Source of the DNA: Algoriphagus halophilus | Lineage (GTDB): Bacteria > Bacteroidota > Bacteroidia > Cytophagales > Cyclobacteriaceae | DNA: 64,000 nt | NCBI RefSeq assembly: GCF_900129785.1 | Contig: NZ_FSRC01000001.1 | Location: 2,480,001-2,544,000, forward strand | Direction: 5' to 3' | In this document: in pieces, positions 25,492-34,100 of the stretch | Layout of the letters: every line of letters begins with the position of its first letter | Numbering within the stretch: position 1 is the stretch's first letter | Position numbers and translations under genes: made by a program | The notes under the pieces: generated by a model | Told to the model about the DNA's origin: nothing | Databases searched by the model: none | The model's input: the letters and a program-made list of their open reading frames with translations, nothing else

Positions 25492-26529
25492 TCAGGGATT
25501 ACTATTGGCTTTAAGCCTGGTATCTGTTTGAAGCTGGTGCCAATCCAGTTGAGATCCACCCATAGTTTGGTATATTTTATCACGAGAATTGGTGCTGGAA
25601 AAAGCACTGAGATTGGCGCCCATAGGGCTTGGAATCTGATCACTGATCAAATAGGAAGCTTTTTTTGCTTCGATCAACGTTCCAGGTTGCTCATAATCTG
25701 CCACTAATAGAAGTTCCACTTCAGGCCTTTCCCAGTCTTTAAGATCATTGACCATGCATTCGATGGCATCGTATTTATAGGCTCTTCCCTTTTGGGTAAC
25801 CAGCTGGGCGGCATGCTGTTGATCTACAATTGTCATCCGACAAAATTGACAGAAGTCTTTTCCGTAATGGATGTCTTCAGGCTTGATATCACAGGAATTC
25901 AAAGTCAAACTCAGTGGAAGAAGCATCAGGAAAGCGGCATTTATTCCTGTCCCCCTATTTTTCCCGATAAAAAAGGCTAGTAGAGACAATCCCATTGCAG
26001 CTCCCATCAGGTAGGCTCCGACTTTGGGTAAAGAGATGGCCCGGAAATTCAAGATTGTCTTCGCTCCTATCAAGGGAGGCTGGTAAGACATGGGATTTCC
26101 ATCCTCATCCGTGAATTTGATAGGAGCTTTATCTGCCAGTTCGTGGCCATATTCGTATTCCCATTGATAAAAATCATACATGCCGATTGCCCCAAAAATC
26201 AGCATCAAACAAAACCAGACCAGGTATAGGTTTCTTTTACCAACCAAGGCTAAAATCAATCCTAAAAGCACCATCCCTCCCACTACATAGGGGAAAATGG
26301 AAAACTCAGGAATCACTTCAGGGATTTCCTTCATCCCCACGTAATGATTCATGATGTTGATGTTTTTGATATCATTATCATTAACTCCATGGAATTTGTT
26401 GATGTAGATATCCATTCCCAATGGTTCAGGGTACTGAGGAGCTTCCAATGTGATATTCCACAAGGGAAAAACAAATACTGATCCCATTAGAATTGCCGCA
26501 AAGAGCATAATTATTTTAGAGCGTTTCAT
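25492..26529 (-). CDS. nosL: Fusion of a four-helix membrane domain with NosL copper chaperone
   Basis: NosL is normally a roughly 150-200-residue lipoprotein that supplies Cu(I) to NosZ. Here the product is 345 residues. Residues 1-190 form a membrane domain with about four helices (IIMLFAAILMGSVFVFPLW, YVVGGMVLLGLILALVG, LYLVWFCLMLIFGAIGMYD, GAYLMGAAMGLSLLAFFIG) and the conserved-looking YQWEYEYGHEL and YQPPLIGAKTILNF. Residues 200-213 look like a retained lipoprotein signal (LMLLPLSLTLNSC, Cys213), followed by NosL with its copper motif DFCQFCRM (Cys227, Cys230, Met232). The frame is continuous through the junction. Internal signal-peptidase II cleavage at Cys213 is conceivable. Confidence 0.85.
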   Translation of the reverse strand: MKRSKIIMLFAAILMGSVFVFPLWNITLEAPQYPEPLGMDIYINKFHGVNDNDIKNINIMNHYVGMKEIPEVIPEFSIFPYVVGGMVLLGLILALVGKRNLYLVWFCLMLIFGAIGMYDFYQWEYEYGHELADKAPIKFTDEDGNPMSYQPPLIGAKTILNFRAISLPKVGAYLMGAAMGLSLLAFFIGKNRGTGINAAFLMLLPLSLTLNSCDIKPEDIHYGKDFCQFCRMTIVDQQHAAQLVTQKGRAYKYDAIECMVNDLKDWERPEVELLLVADYEQPGTLIEAKKASYLISDQIPSPMGANLSAFSSTNSRDKIYQTMGGSQLDWHQLQTDTRLKANSNP

Positions 26530-26581
26530 TCTGATTTTTTTATGGAATGATTGAGGCTGTTCCTTAGCCTTTTGGGAGAAT

Positions 26582-26620
26582 CAGAGTGAGCACCTTTCAC
26601 AAGGAAAGGTGTTCATTCTG
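26582..26620 (-). other. Long hairpin between nosZ and the NosL-fusion gene
   Basis: Arms 26582-26598 and 26604-26620 are complementary over 17 positions. Two are G-T pairs read on the + strand and A-C mismatches on the transcribed strand. A five-base loop separates the arms. No T tract follows on the minus strand, so it looks more like an mRNA-stabilising or processing element at the nosZ 3' end than a full terminator. Confidence 0.5.
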
Positions 26621-26665
26621 ACTGTGGTGATAAATTCAACTTTTGAAACAGCTTTTTTTGGGTGT

Positions 26666-28624
26666 TTATTCACCATCTAGGCTCCAACTCAAAGGAATTG
26701 TTGAGTTTTGTGGAGATACTCTGACATAGCCCTGCATCTCTTGGTGAAGAGCTGAACAAAAATCAGTACAGTAAAAGGGCCAAACCCCTACTCTTTTCGG
26801 TTCCCAAGTGAAGGTTTCGGTTTGTCCAGGCATAATCAATAGTTCAGATGTATTGGCTCCAATCATGGATATACCATGTGGAACATCATAATCCTGCTCC
26901 AGATTGGTCACATGGAAATAAACCTTATCACCTACTTTGATTCCCTCAATATTGTCCGGTGCAAAGTGGCTTCGGATAGTAGTCATATAGATATGAACCT
27001 CTTTTCCATTTCTTTCTACCCGAGTTTCACCTTCAGTTTTCACTGCATAAGGATGATGATTATCTTCGAGTTTAAAGATTTTTGTTTGATTTGGAGCGAT
27101 CAGGTCTGCAGGACAAGCTGCAGCATAGTGGGGTTCACCTATGGTAGGAAAATCCAAAAGTAATTCCATTTTTTCACCTGAAATATCATAAAGTTGGGCA
27201 GATTGAGTAAGCTCAGGGCCAGTCGGTAAATAGCGGTCTTTAGTGATCTTATTCATTGCGACAGCATATTTACCCCACGGTTTCCTGGAGTTCCCTCCCG
27301 GTATCATCAAGTGCCCCACAGAGTAATAGGTTGGTTGTCTATCTATTACCTCCCATGTACCCACTTTCCATTTGACCACCTCAGAAGAAATAAAGAAAGT
27401 CGTATAACCATTTCCTTTGTCATCAAATTCAGTGTGCAAAGGCCCCAAACCAGCCTGTTCCACTACTCCACCAACTATATCGTCATAGTTTAAAATTGGA
27501 ATACCGTATGCTTCACCATCAAATTTATTATTTTCAATGGCCTCCATCATTTTAGTAAATGAATGTGCTGTAAGAGAAGCTGACAATTTACCGCTTCCAA
27601 TTATAAACTCACCAGTCGGATCTACATCGCAACCGTGTGGGGACTTAGGTGTTGGCAATAAATACACCAAACCAGGATATTTGGATGGATCGATGAACCT
27701 TACTTCTTTTTCCATGGTAGAAGTAGCCATGTGTGTAGATTCATCATATACATTATGCGCATAGGATGCTGGCATAGTCTCAAACTCTCCGGATTCAATC
27801 AATTCCTGGGCCTTTTTCCAGTTGATTGCAGCGATGAAATCTTTGTCATTTTGAGAAGCATTCACCTCTAGCAGTGTATTGGCTTCTTCGGTGTTGTAAG
27901 TGGTAAAAAACATCCAACCATGGGATTTTCCTCTTCCAGGGTGCGCCAAATCATAATTAAACCCAGGCATCATCACCTGAAAATCTATCTTCATATGACC
28001 TGTTTCCTCATCTACTTTAATAAAAGAAATAGCTCCTTTGAATTTCCCTTTGTATTCACTGATGGAAATATCCTCCTGAGGCACCGGCACGGAAAAACGC
28101 GTTCCTGCTACCACATATTCTGTGTTTTCAGTTACGAATGAGGAGCTGTGATTCCCTGCGCTGTTGGGTAGCTCAATAATCTCTTCGGTTTCAAAAGTAG
28201 ATAGATTAATTCGAGCAATCCTGGGTGTATTGTTTCCATTGATAAAACACCATCTCCCATCGATTTCCCCATTGGTTTGTGACAAATCAGGGTGGTGAGC
28301 ATCATCCCATGGAATAAATCCAAAGGAAGTTTCCAGCAAAGGTATAGTTTCCTCATTGTATCCATAAGCTTTTTCGGGATCTTGGGAAAAAACCGGAATG
28401 ACTTTGAAAAGTCTGCCAGAAGGTAGCCCATATACGGAAAGTTGTCCACTGAAGCCTCCGGAGACAAAGGCGTAAAATTCATCATGTTCTCCTGGTGGTA
28501 CATATACTCGCTCTGCAATATTACTACTCAGAGCACCACCTTTTTTCTCACCTTGACCACAGGATGTGGCCAACATTGCCAGGCCTAAGGCACAGACAAA
28601 AGAAAAGTTAAATAGCTTTTTCAT
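26666..28624 (-). CDS. nosZ: Nitrous-oxide reductase, clade II type
   Basis: NosZ reduces N2O to N2 in the periplasm. The 652-residue product has a Sec-type lipoprotein signal (ALGLAMLATSCGQG) instead of the twin-arginine signal of clade I enzymes. CuZ histidines are visible in WDDAHHPDLS (about residue 106), AGNHSS, GKSHGWMF, YAHNV, SPHGCDVDP, GPLHTEF and EPHYAA. The CuA site is complete in FYCTDFCSALHQEMQGY (about 615) with its upstream histidine in VPHGIS. No catalytic ligand appears to be missing. The gene lies between a cytochrome c lipoprotein and nosL. Confidence 0.96.
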   Translation of the reverse strand: MKKLFNFSFVCALGLAMLATSCGQGEKKGGALSSNIAERVYVPPGEHDEFYAFVSGGFSGQLSVYGLPSGRLFKVIPVFSQDPEKAYGYNEETIPLLETSFGFIPWDDAHHPDLSQTNGEIDGRWCFINGNNTPRIARINLSTFETEEIIELPNSAGNHSSSFVTENTEYVVAGTRFSVPVPQEDISISEYKGKFKGAISFIKVDEETGHMKIDFQVMMPGFNYDLAHPGRGKSHGWMFFTTYNTEEANTLLEVNASQNDKDFIAAINWKKAQELIESGEFETMPASYAHNVYDESTHMATSTMEKEVRFIDPSKYPGLVYLLPTPKSPHGCDVDPTGEFIIGSGKLSASLTAHSFTKMMEAIENNKFDGEAYGIPILNYDDIVGGVVEQAGLGPLHTEFDDKGNGYTTFFISSEVVKWKVGTWEVIDRQPTYYSVGHLMIPGGNSRKPWGKYAVAMNKITKDRYLPTGPELTQSAQLYDISGEKMELLLDFPTIGEPHYAAACPADLIAPNQTKIFKLEDNHHPYAVKTEGETRVERNGKEVHIYMTTIRSHFAPDNIEGIKVGDKVYFHVTNLEQDYDVPHGISMIGANTSELLIMPGQTETFTWEPKRVGVWPFYCTDFCSALHQEMQGYVRVSPQNSTIPLSWSLDGE

Positions 28625-28674
28625 AGTGTTTTGTTTGGGTTTTAGAAGTAGAGATTGTCCTACTTATTTATTTT

Positions 28675-29154
28675 TTATAATGTCCTGAAATACTCCAAAA
28701 CTGCCCTTGCCTCATCTTCTGTTAGACTTTGATTGGCCATAGGAGAACCATTGAAGTCCATAATGAGCTTTTTAGCGATAGGATCTTCCACTACCATTTT
28801 GTCTGGTACCAAAATCATGTTCATGATCCAGGCAGGATTTCTTCTGTTTAAAATATCCTTGGGTGATGGGCCAATAAATTTTTTATCGGTTTTATGACAG
28901 GCTGTACATTTAGATTCGAAAATGGTTTGACCTGTTGTGGCCAAGGTTTCATCTATTTCATTGGGTAATGTGAATTCTTTTACTGGTCCCACTCCCTGGT
29001 AATCTTTCCAGTTTTCATAAGGATCAACAGCTGCCTTTGCCGCTTGTTGAGTTTGTACCCCGCCTTGGGATGATTGAGATTCTTTCTCTCCTCCGCAGGC
29101 AAAAACAAGAGATCCAATAGTGGCCAAAAACAGATTTTTGAATGTGCTTTTCAT
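28675..29154 (-). CDS. Cytochrome c lipoprotein, probable electron donor to NosZ
   Basis: The 159-residue product has a lipobox LVFAC (about Cys20) and one heme c motif CTACH (about residue 80-84). A likely axial methionine lies in GSPMANQSL, followed by the terminal helix LTEDEARAVLEYFRTL, giving a class I monoheme fold. Conserved class I features such as FIGPSPKDI follow the heme motif. The gene lies 50 bases upstream of nosZ, so transfer of electrons to CuA is the simplest inference. It resembles NosC-type cytochromes, but the name is not assigned. Confidence 0.88.
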   Translation of the reverse strand: MKSTFKNLFLATIGSLVFACGGEKESQSSQGGVQTQQAAKAAVDPYENWKDYQGVGPVKEFTLPNEIDETLATTGQTIFESKCTACHKTDKKFIGPSPKDILNRRNPAWIMNMILVPDKMVVEDPIAKKLIMDFNGSPMANQSLTEDEARAVLEYFRTL

Positions 29155-29169
29155 CTTTTAGGTGATTAT

Positions 29170-29895
29170 TTAATTATCAAATTTGAATTCATTAAACAGT
29201 TCTTGGGCCCTTGGAAAAAGGATATTATTTTCCAAATGAATATGCTTATGGAGATCCTCTTCGAACTCTTGTAATATGGCATAGGTGACCTTAAAGGTCT
29301 GGCATCCATCTGGAGGGCAATTATAGCCTTTAGTAAGCTCAGCTATTTTCTCGAATCTTTTCCCTTCTTCGGCATGTTCATGTTCCATCATTTCAATGGG
29401 GTTTGATATATCTTTGAAATGCGGTTTAGATAGTGGGAATCCATCTTTCTTTGACTGAATCATTGCTTTCACATAAGGAAACAATACCAATTCTTCTTTT
29501 TTCATGTGGATTGTCAATGCGTTCGAACCATCAGTGAATAATTCATTAATTTGAAATAACTCAGGATGTCTTTCTCCGTGCACTTGGCAGAGTTTCTCCA
29601 AATACAGTCTGAGAACAGGAATGCTGGCTTCTACATATTGATGATGGACTTGGACGATCATATCCATCAATTGGTCTAATTCAAATGATTGCCAGTTTTG
29701 ACTGTCTTTGGTTTTGAATATTTCCTCCAATTCAGAAATAATTTCATCCAAATTTTGGTTTTTGATTTTACAAGCTTCCTCCAACGTAATCCCTCCCCCA
29801 CAGCAAAAATCAATTTGATGTGAAGTGAAAACAGTTGAAGTTTTAAAATTGGAGGCCACAATTTTCCCCACTTTAGTTTGTGCTAGATTTTTCAT
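29170..29895 (-). CDS. Di-iron iron-sulfur cluster repair protein (RIC/YtfE/ScdA family)
   Basis: The 241-residue product begins with a ScdA_N domain including IDFCCGGG (about residues 28-35). A hemerythrin-like four-helix domain follows, with ligand histidines and glutamates in VHHQYVEASIP, IHMKKEELVLFP, MEHEHAEEGKRFEKI and DLHKHIHLENNILFPRA. RIC proteins restore Fe-S clusters damaged by NO or oxidants. Placement between an NsrR-like regulator and the N2O-reductase genes fits NO protection. The start ATG follows the Rrf2 stop by 51 bases. Confidence 0.93.
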   Translation of the reverse strand: MKNLAQTKVGKIVASNFKTSTVFTSHQIDFCCGGGITLEEACKIKNQNLDEIISELEEIFKTKDSQNWQSFELDQLMDMIVQVHHQYVEASIPVLRLYLEKLCQVHGERHPELFQINELFTDGSNALTIHMKKEELVLFPYVKAMIQSKKDGFPLSKPHFKDISNPIEMMEHEHAEEGKRFEKIAELTKGYNCPPDGCQTFKVTYAILQEFEEDLHKHIHLENNILFPRAQELFNEFKFDN

Positions 29896-29946
29896 ATTAG
29901 GGAGTTTAGGATCTTTTTATCTTTTATTAGTTTAATTTTTTTTATT

Positions 29947-30372
29947 TTATAATTTCAAAAACCTGTTACCGGCGATCAGCCCACTCTTTAATTCTTTCAA
30001 TTGTGTTGTGGTCAAAACCCCTTTTAAATGATCTCGAATAGCCATGAATTTATCATGAGCTGGGCATGGGTGGGAAGAACTACATTCCTCCAATCCTAAA
30101 ACACAATTTTTAACAATCCTATCTCCATCGATCGCGATGACTACTTCAAGCATAGTGATAGGTCGATCTACAACCCTGAACCCCCCACTTGGTCCTCTCA
30201 GTGACTGTAATAATCCAGCTCGTACGAGTACCTGCAAAATTTTTGCTGTAAATGCCTCAGGTGAGTCTATGGCTTTTGCTACTTCTTTCAAACCAGCCAG
30301 GTTTCCTTCACTCTGCACTGAAAACAAGTAAATCATAATCTTTAAGGCATATTCACAGGCTTTCGAAAACAT
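29947..30372 (-). CDS. Rrf2-family regulator, NsrR-like, with three-cysteine Fe-S motif
   Basis: The 141-residue product has an N-terminal winged helix (ALKIMIYLF, AGLKEVAKAI, FTAKILQVLVRAGLLQSLRG, GGFRV) and three cysteines at 90, 97 and 103 (NCVLGLEECSSSHPCPAH). This spacing suits a 2Fe-2S or 4Fe-4S cluster as in NsrR/IscR. As the first gene of the leftward nos module, next to RIC, it probably senses NO or redox state and controls the module. NsrR identity is inferred from context; an IscR-like sensor cannot be excluded. Confidence 0.85.
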   Translation of the reverse strand: MFSKACEYALKIMIYLFSVQSEGNLAGLKEVAKAIDSPEAFTAKILQVLVRAGLLQSLRGPSGGFRVVDRPITMLEVVIAIDGDRIVKNCVLGLEECSSSHPCPAHDKFMAIRDHLKGVLTTTQLKELKSGLIAGNRFLKL

Positions 30373-30737
30373 ATTTTGCTAATATTTTGAGTAAATGTAT
30401 GCAGAAAATCTATTTCGGACAAATTTATCCTTTATTATTTTTGTACTAATTTCTAACTATCTTTTGGAATTGATTTTTGTAATTAAAGGATCCTTCTTTC
30501 CGGGGGAACTCCGCTTTTTTAACAATAACTATTCTTGTTTTCCAGAATCAAAAGCTCTGACTTTTATAAAAAATAGGTCCAAAGAGAAGCACAGGCATTA
30601 AATTTTTAACTTGATTTTGAACCCAAACGAGTTCTGAATGAATATGAATACTTCTTTACTTTTTACACTTTTAAACTCAACCGTTTTGAATCTAACTCAT
30701 TATTTAATAAACCCGTTAATTATAAAAACACCTGATT

Positions 30738-30815
30738 ATGTGGTCAGTAATAAAATTTTCAGGAACAGTGTTCATTAGCTTTTTTGCCATGATTGTGGTG
30801 CATAAAGTCAGCTAA
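30738..30815 (+). CDS. Possible 25-residue single-pass membrane peptide
   Basis: An ATG-initiated frame encodes 25 residues: MWSVIK, a hydrophobic stretch FSGTVFISFFAMIVV, and the polar end HKVS. The charge pattern fits a single-pass inner-membrane peptide of the kind that accompanies oxidases and transporters. There is no clear ribosome site, which is normal in this phylum. No homologue is recognised, and chance occurrence in an AT-rich spacer is possible. Confidence 0.3.
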   Translation: MWSVIKFSGTVFISFFAMIVVHKVS

Positions 30816-30858
30816 AAGTTTACCACTTAGGGTATAAAGTTAAGTGACACTTAATTAT

Positions 30859-30878
30859 CTTGAAAGCATGCTTTCAAG
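30859..30878. promoter_or_regulatory. 20-bp perfect palindrome, candidate operator
   Basis: CTTGAAAGCATGCTTTCAAG is completely self-complementary without a loop and no T tract follows. It is 43 bases after the 25-codon frame and about 490 bases from the Rrf2 start. A dimeric-regulator site is the simplest reading. Confidence 0.4.
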
Positions 30879-31087
30879 GCTTTATTCAAACCTTAAAAAG
30901 TAAACGGGATGGGGCCACCAAGAAGACCCAAAATGAGAACTGTTGAGGCAGTTGTCAAGGACTGAATATGTGACTTAATTTTACCACCCTTGGTAAACAT
31001 TGGTTTGAAGACATACATTTTATCATACTCTACCAAATTGTCTTGCTCCTGTTGATCATCTTTCCCTTTAATAAGATTTGAATAAAA

Positions 31088-31110
31088 GGTTCGAATCCCC
31101 CACTCTCTGC
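31088..31110 (+). repeat. Putative right attachment core, copy of tRNA-Ser 3' end
   Basis: Twenty-two of 23 bases match 19975-19997 of tRNA-Ser in the same orientation (one C to T change, at 31104). The left part of the tRNA is absent, as expected for attR of an element inserted into the tRNA 3' end. A terminator follows 11 bases later, as happens after an intact tRNA. Confidence 0.6.
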
Positions 31111-31121
31111 TTCAAAAAAAC

Positions 31122-31152
31122 GCCCTGCAGGTTGAGACTGCAGGGCTTTTTT
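31122..31152. terminator. Bidirectional terminator
   Basis: A 9-bp perfect GC-rich stem (GCCCTGCAG / CTGCAGGGC) with a seven-base loop has A7 on its left and T6 on its right. It terminates the CHAT gene on the minus strand and could once have served the tRNA copy on the plus strand. Confidence 0.85.
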
Positions 31153-31170
31153 ATTGGATTGCTGGTATAC

Positions 31171-34100
31171 TTAAATGCTAGCTCTCAAATGCTCCATTAA
31201 TTCATCAATATCCTTTCCTAATTCTTTGGAATCCGTCTTTTTGATGTTGGAAATAATCAAACTTAGAATTTCCAAGTGTTCGATCTCTGCATTCTTCTGT
31301 CCTTTATTTCCCGCCATTTTCCAAACCTCATTGTAAGATTTTTTGACTTCACCTAAGTTTACCTTAGGGGTTCCCAAAATCAGCTGGGTTAATTGGATCG
31401 TGGCCAGATTTGCATAGGTCCAATAATCCTTTTCTTCTTCCAGTTTCTTCTCACACCTACTTTTCAGTTCATCCAATGCTTTTCTAGCATCTAGTGGAAT
31501 CAATGTAATACTTGGTTTTCCCTCCAATAGCATCGCCAACCTTTCTAAGGAAAGCCAGTTTGTCAAAGGGTAAGGATCCTTGAAACCACTCATACTAGCA
31601 GCTTTTTCATAATAGGAAATCGATTCTTTAAGGGATTTGACACTTTGTTTGACACCCATCTTTTGCTGCACAAACATTTTTCGTTTGTAAGTACTTCCCA
31701 TCAAACTTAATCGCTCCCTCGTTTGACCAAATTTGAGTAGGTTCTCAAAATCAGCAATTACCACATCCATTTCCTTAATCGTCTCTGGTCCACTGATCGA
31801 TTCTTCCAAGAAATTCTTCACCGCAAACTTGGCTCTTACATTCCCATATTGCTCAACGGACTTCATCGAATAGGTAGCTCTATTCGAGGATAGAAGCTTT
31901 TGATAGCATGTGATGGAACTCGCATAATTATTCAGCCCATTATATAAGGCCGCTGTAAGCTCTACAATTCGATCATTTTCCAGCCCTGTTTTTTCTGTTG
32001 CTTCTACCAACTTGTTCACCCTACCAAGCACATACTCATGGTCGTTTTGATTGGCCTCTAATTGATGTAAAAGGTTCTGCAATTCAATTTCCACCTCTTC
32101 TTCTACCAAGACTCCTGAACCTCCGGATCGATCTCTGGTTCCTTCAGAAAGGTTATAAAATGGATCACCATAACATTGGAATGCCCCCCAGGTATTTGTT
32201 CTTCTTCCAAATTCCTCATAGATCCTTTTCCTTGACCTTTTTATAGCCTCTCCAAACCCAACTCCTGAGAACATGTACTTATAAAACTGCCGTGCAAATT
32301 CCAATGCTGCCGAATCATCAACAGCCCAACCAGCTACCACCACTGCTCTTGCCCCATTATTGATTAATTGAGTTCCAATATTTGCTGCAAACTTGTTTCG
32401 CTGCTGACTTTCCTTCTCAGACTCTTGATTCATTTGACCCAGATAACAACAGTTCACAAAAACCATTTCTGCTGTTTCACTCATCCCTGCAATCTGCCCT
32501 GGTGTTAAGAATGTATCATTCCCAATGACCATTCCAGTTGCCTTTTTGCTACCATAATTAAAAACTCCATGGCCTGCCAAATGAACTATTTTATGATTTT
32601 TGGAGAAGAGCTTTAAAAAAATCTCTGATGCATTGGTGTTGATGAGACTTTGTGTGGTGTACCCAGCATCTTTAAGCAAACTCGAAACCATTTCCGCCTC
32701 TCTCTTTGCTCCTGGCAATTGCGTCATGAACTGGTCCAATTGGGGGTCACCTATGACCAATGCTGTTTTATCTTTTACCCTAGAGGTCTTTTCCCTGAAA
32801 TTCCCTGTGGATAACTGTCTTACCATTCCTGTATGGATGCAAAGTGGAACCGCATTTAAATCCTCTTGGATCATCTCCCAAGGGTATTCCGCTGAAGCAA
32901 TATCCAATACCCATGAGATATTGTTTTGCCTTTTCAATTCCTCTTTGAAACTAAAAGGAACCAACAACTCAAACATGGTTTTTGCAATCTCCGGGGAATA
33001 TTGATTATTCAAGGTCATGTCCCTTAGCAAAATCTCCAAGGTTTTGTTATTGGATTGAACCTCTTCCACTTTTTCACTTGCTCCACTCGTCGCAACCGAA
33101 ATCTTGAGAATTTCAGAGGATTCTTTGAGCTCTTCCCTCACCGTAATTCTAGTCCACCAATCTGAAGAATTATCATATGGGATTCTCCACCTTTTACCCA
33201 ATTTTGACTTCAATCCTTTTCCCTTGAACACCATGTTAAAGTCTCTGCTATCGCTGTTTTGCAATTGCTGGACTGATTTCAATATGGACAAGGCTTTGTC
33301 ATGGAAAATCTCTATGAATTCTAATTCTTCAATAACTTTTATTTTTGATTCATAAAAATTTCTAATATTTCTATTTGCCCGCTGAACACCTTGAACGATC
33401 GCTCTAATGGAGCTCTCTGTAGACAAACCCCCATAGGTATTTGCAATCGCTATGACGGAAATCCCAATTGTCTCATCTGAAACCTCTTCTTCAGGGGTAT
33501 TTTTGATGGTCAGATACCTGGACACTCCTTTTTCGATGGAAACCATCAACTGAAATGCAGATAATTCGCCAGGAACTCCCAAACCCACAATAACTCCACC
33601 CTTGAATTTTGTCTCCGCATCTTTATCAGCTAAAACAATTTGATTTGAACCGATTGGTCCCGGGTATAAACCTAGCCTCAACAACCTACTTAACTCGCCA
33701 TTCAATTGATAATCAATTGCTTTTTCAGTAGTCAAAATTGAATCGTACTCAAAGTGTCCTGCTAATACTGGATAGTCTGCATATTTTAAATCTCCATGAC
33801 TGACACATACTCGAATGGGAGCTTCTACATTCCACTTTTCCTCTTCCTTATCCAATCCAAGGATGCTGTTGACTACATGCTCTTCACTTATATCAAATAC
33901 CTCTGTCTCTTTAGGAGCGAACTCTTGCTCTTCACCTCTTACCACCGGAAGACTGTTTTGTAATTTGGAGGTAGATCCATACATCAGCAAATCTTCAATC
34001 GCTGCAAACAACTTACTATCCTTCGAAAGCCCTCCATGGGTCACATTGCAGTAATAATATTGTCCTGCCTTTCTGATTCCATCAGGGATTCCAGATTTCC

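Larger units (their letters stand above)
30373..31087. other. Long non-coding right end of the nos island
   Basis: About 715 bases contain the presumed promoter region of the Rrf2-nos transcript and no normal-sized gene. Notable items inside are a 25-codon membrane-peptide frame (30738-30815), a 20-bp perfect palindrome (30859-30878) and an inverted repeat TTTACCA-N4-TGGTAAA (30980-30997). A 68-codon frame at 30395-30601 has composition expected by chance. I see no integrase fragment. Confidence 0.5.

Noticed and set aside
30395..30601. 68-codon + strand frame divergent from the Rrf2 gene
   Set aside because: Composition is what an AT-rich spacer gives by chance, with no signal or domain; it also covers the presumed nos promoter.
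30909..30965. 18-codon basic frame (MGPPRRPKMRTVEAV...) in the island spacer
   Set aside because: Too short and without context; not recognisable as an integrase remnant.
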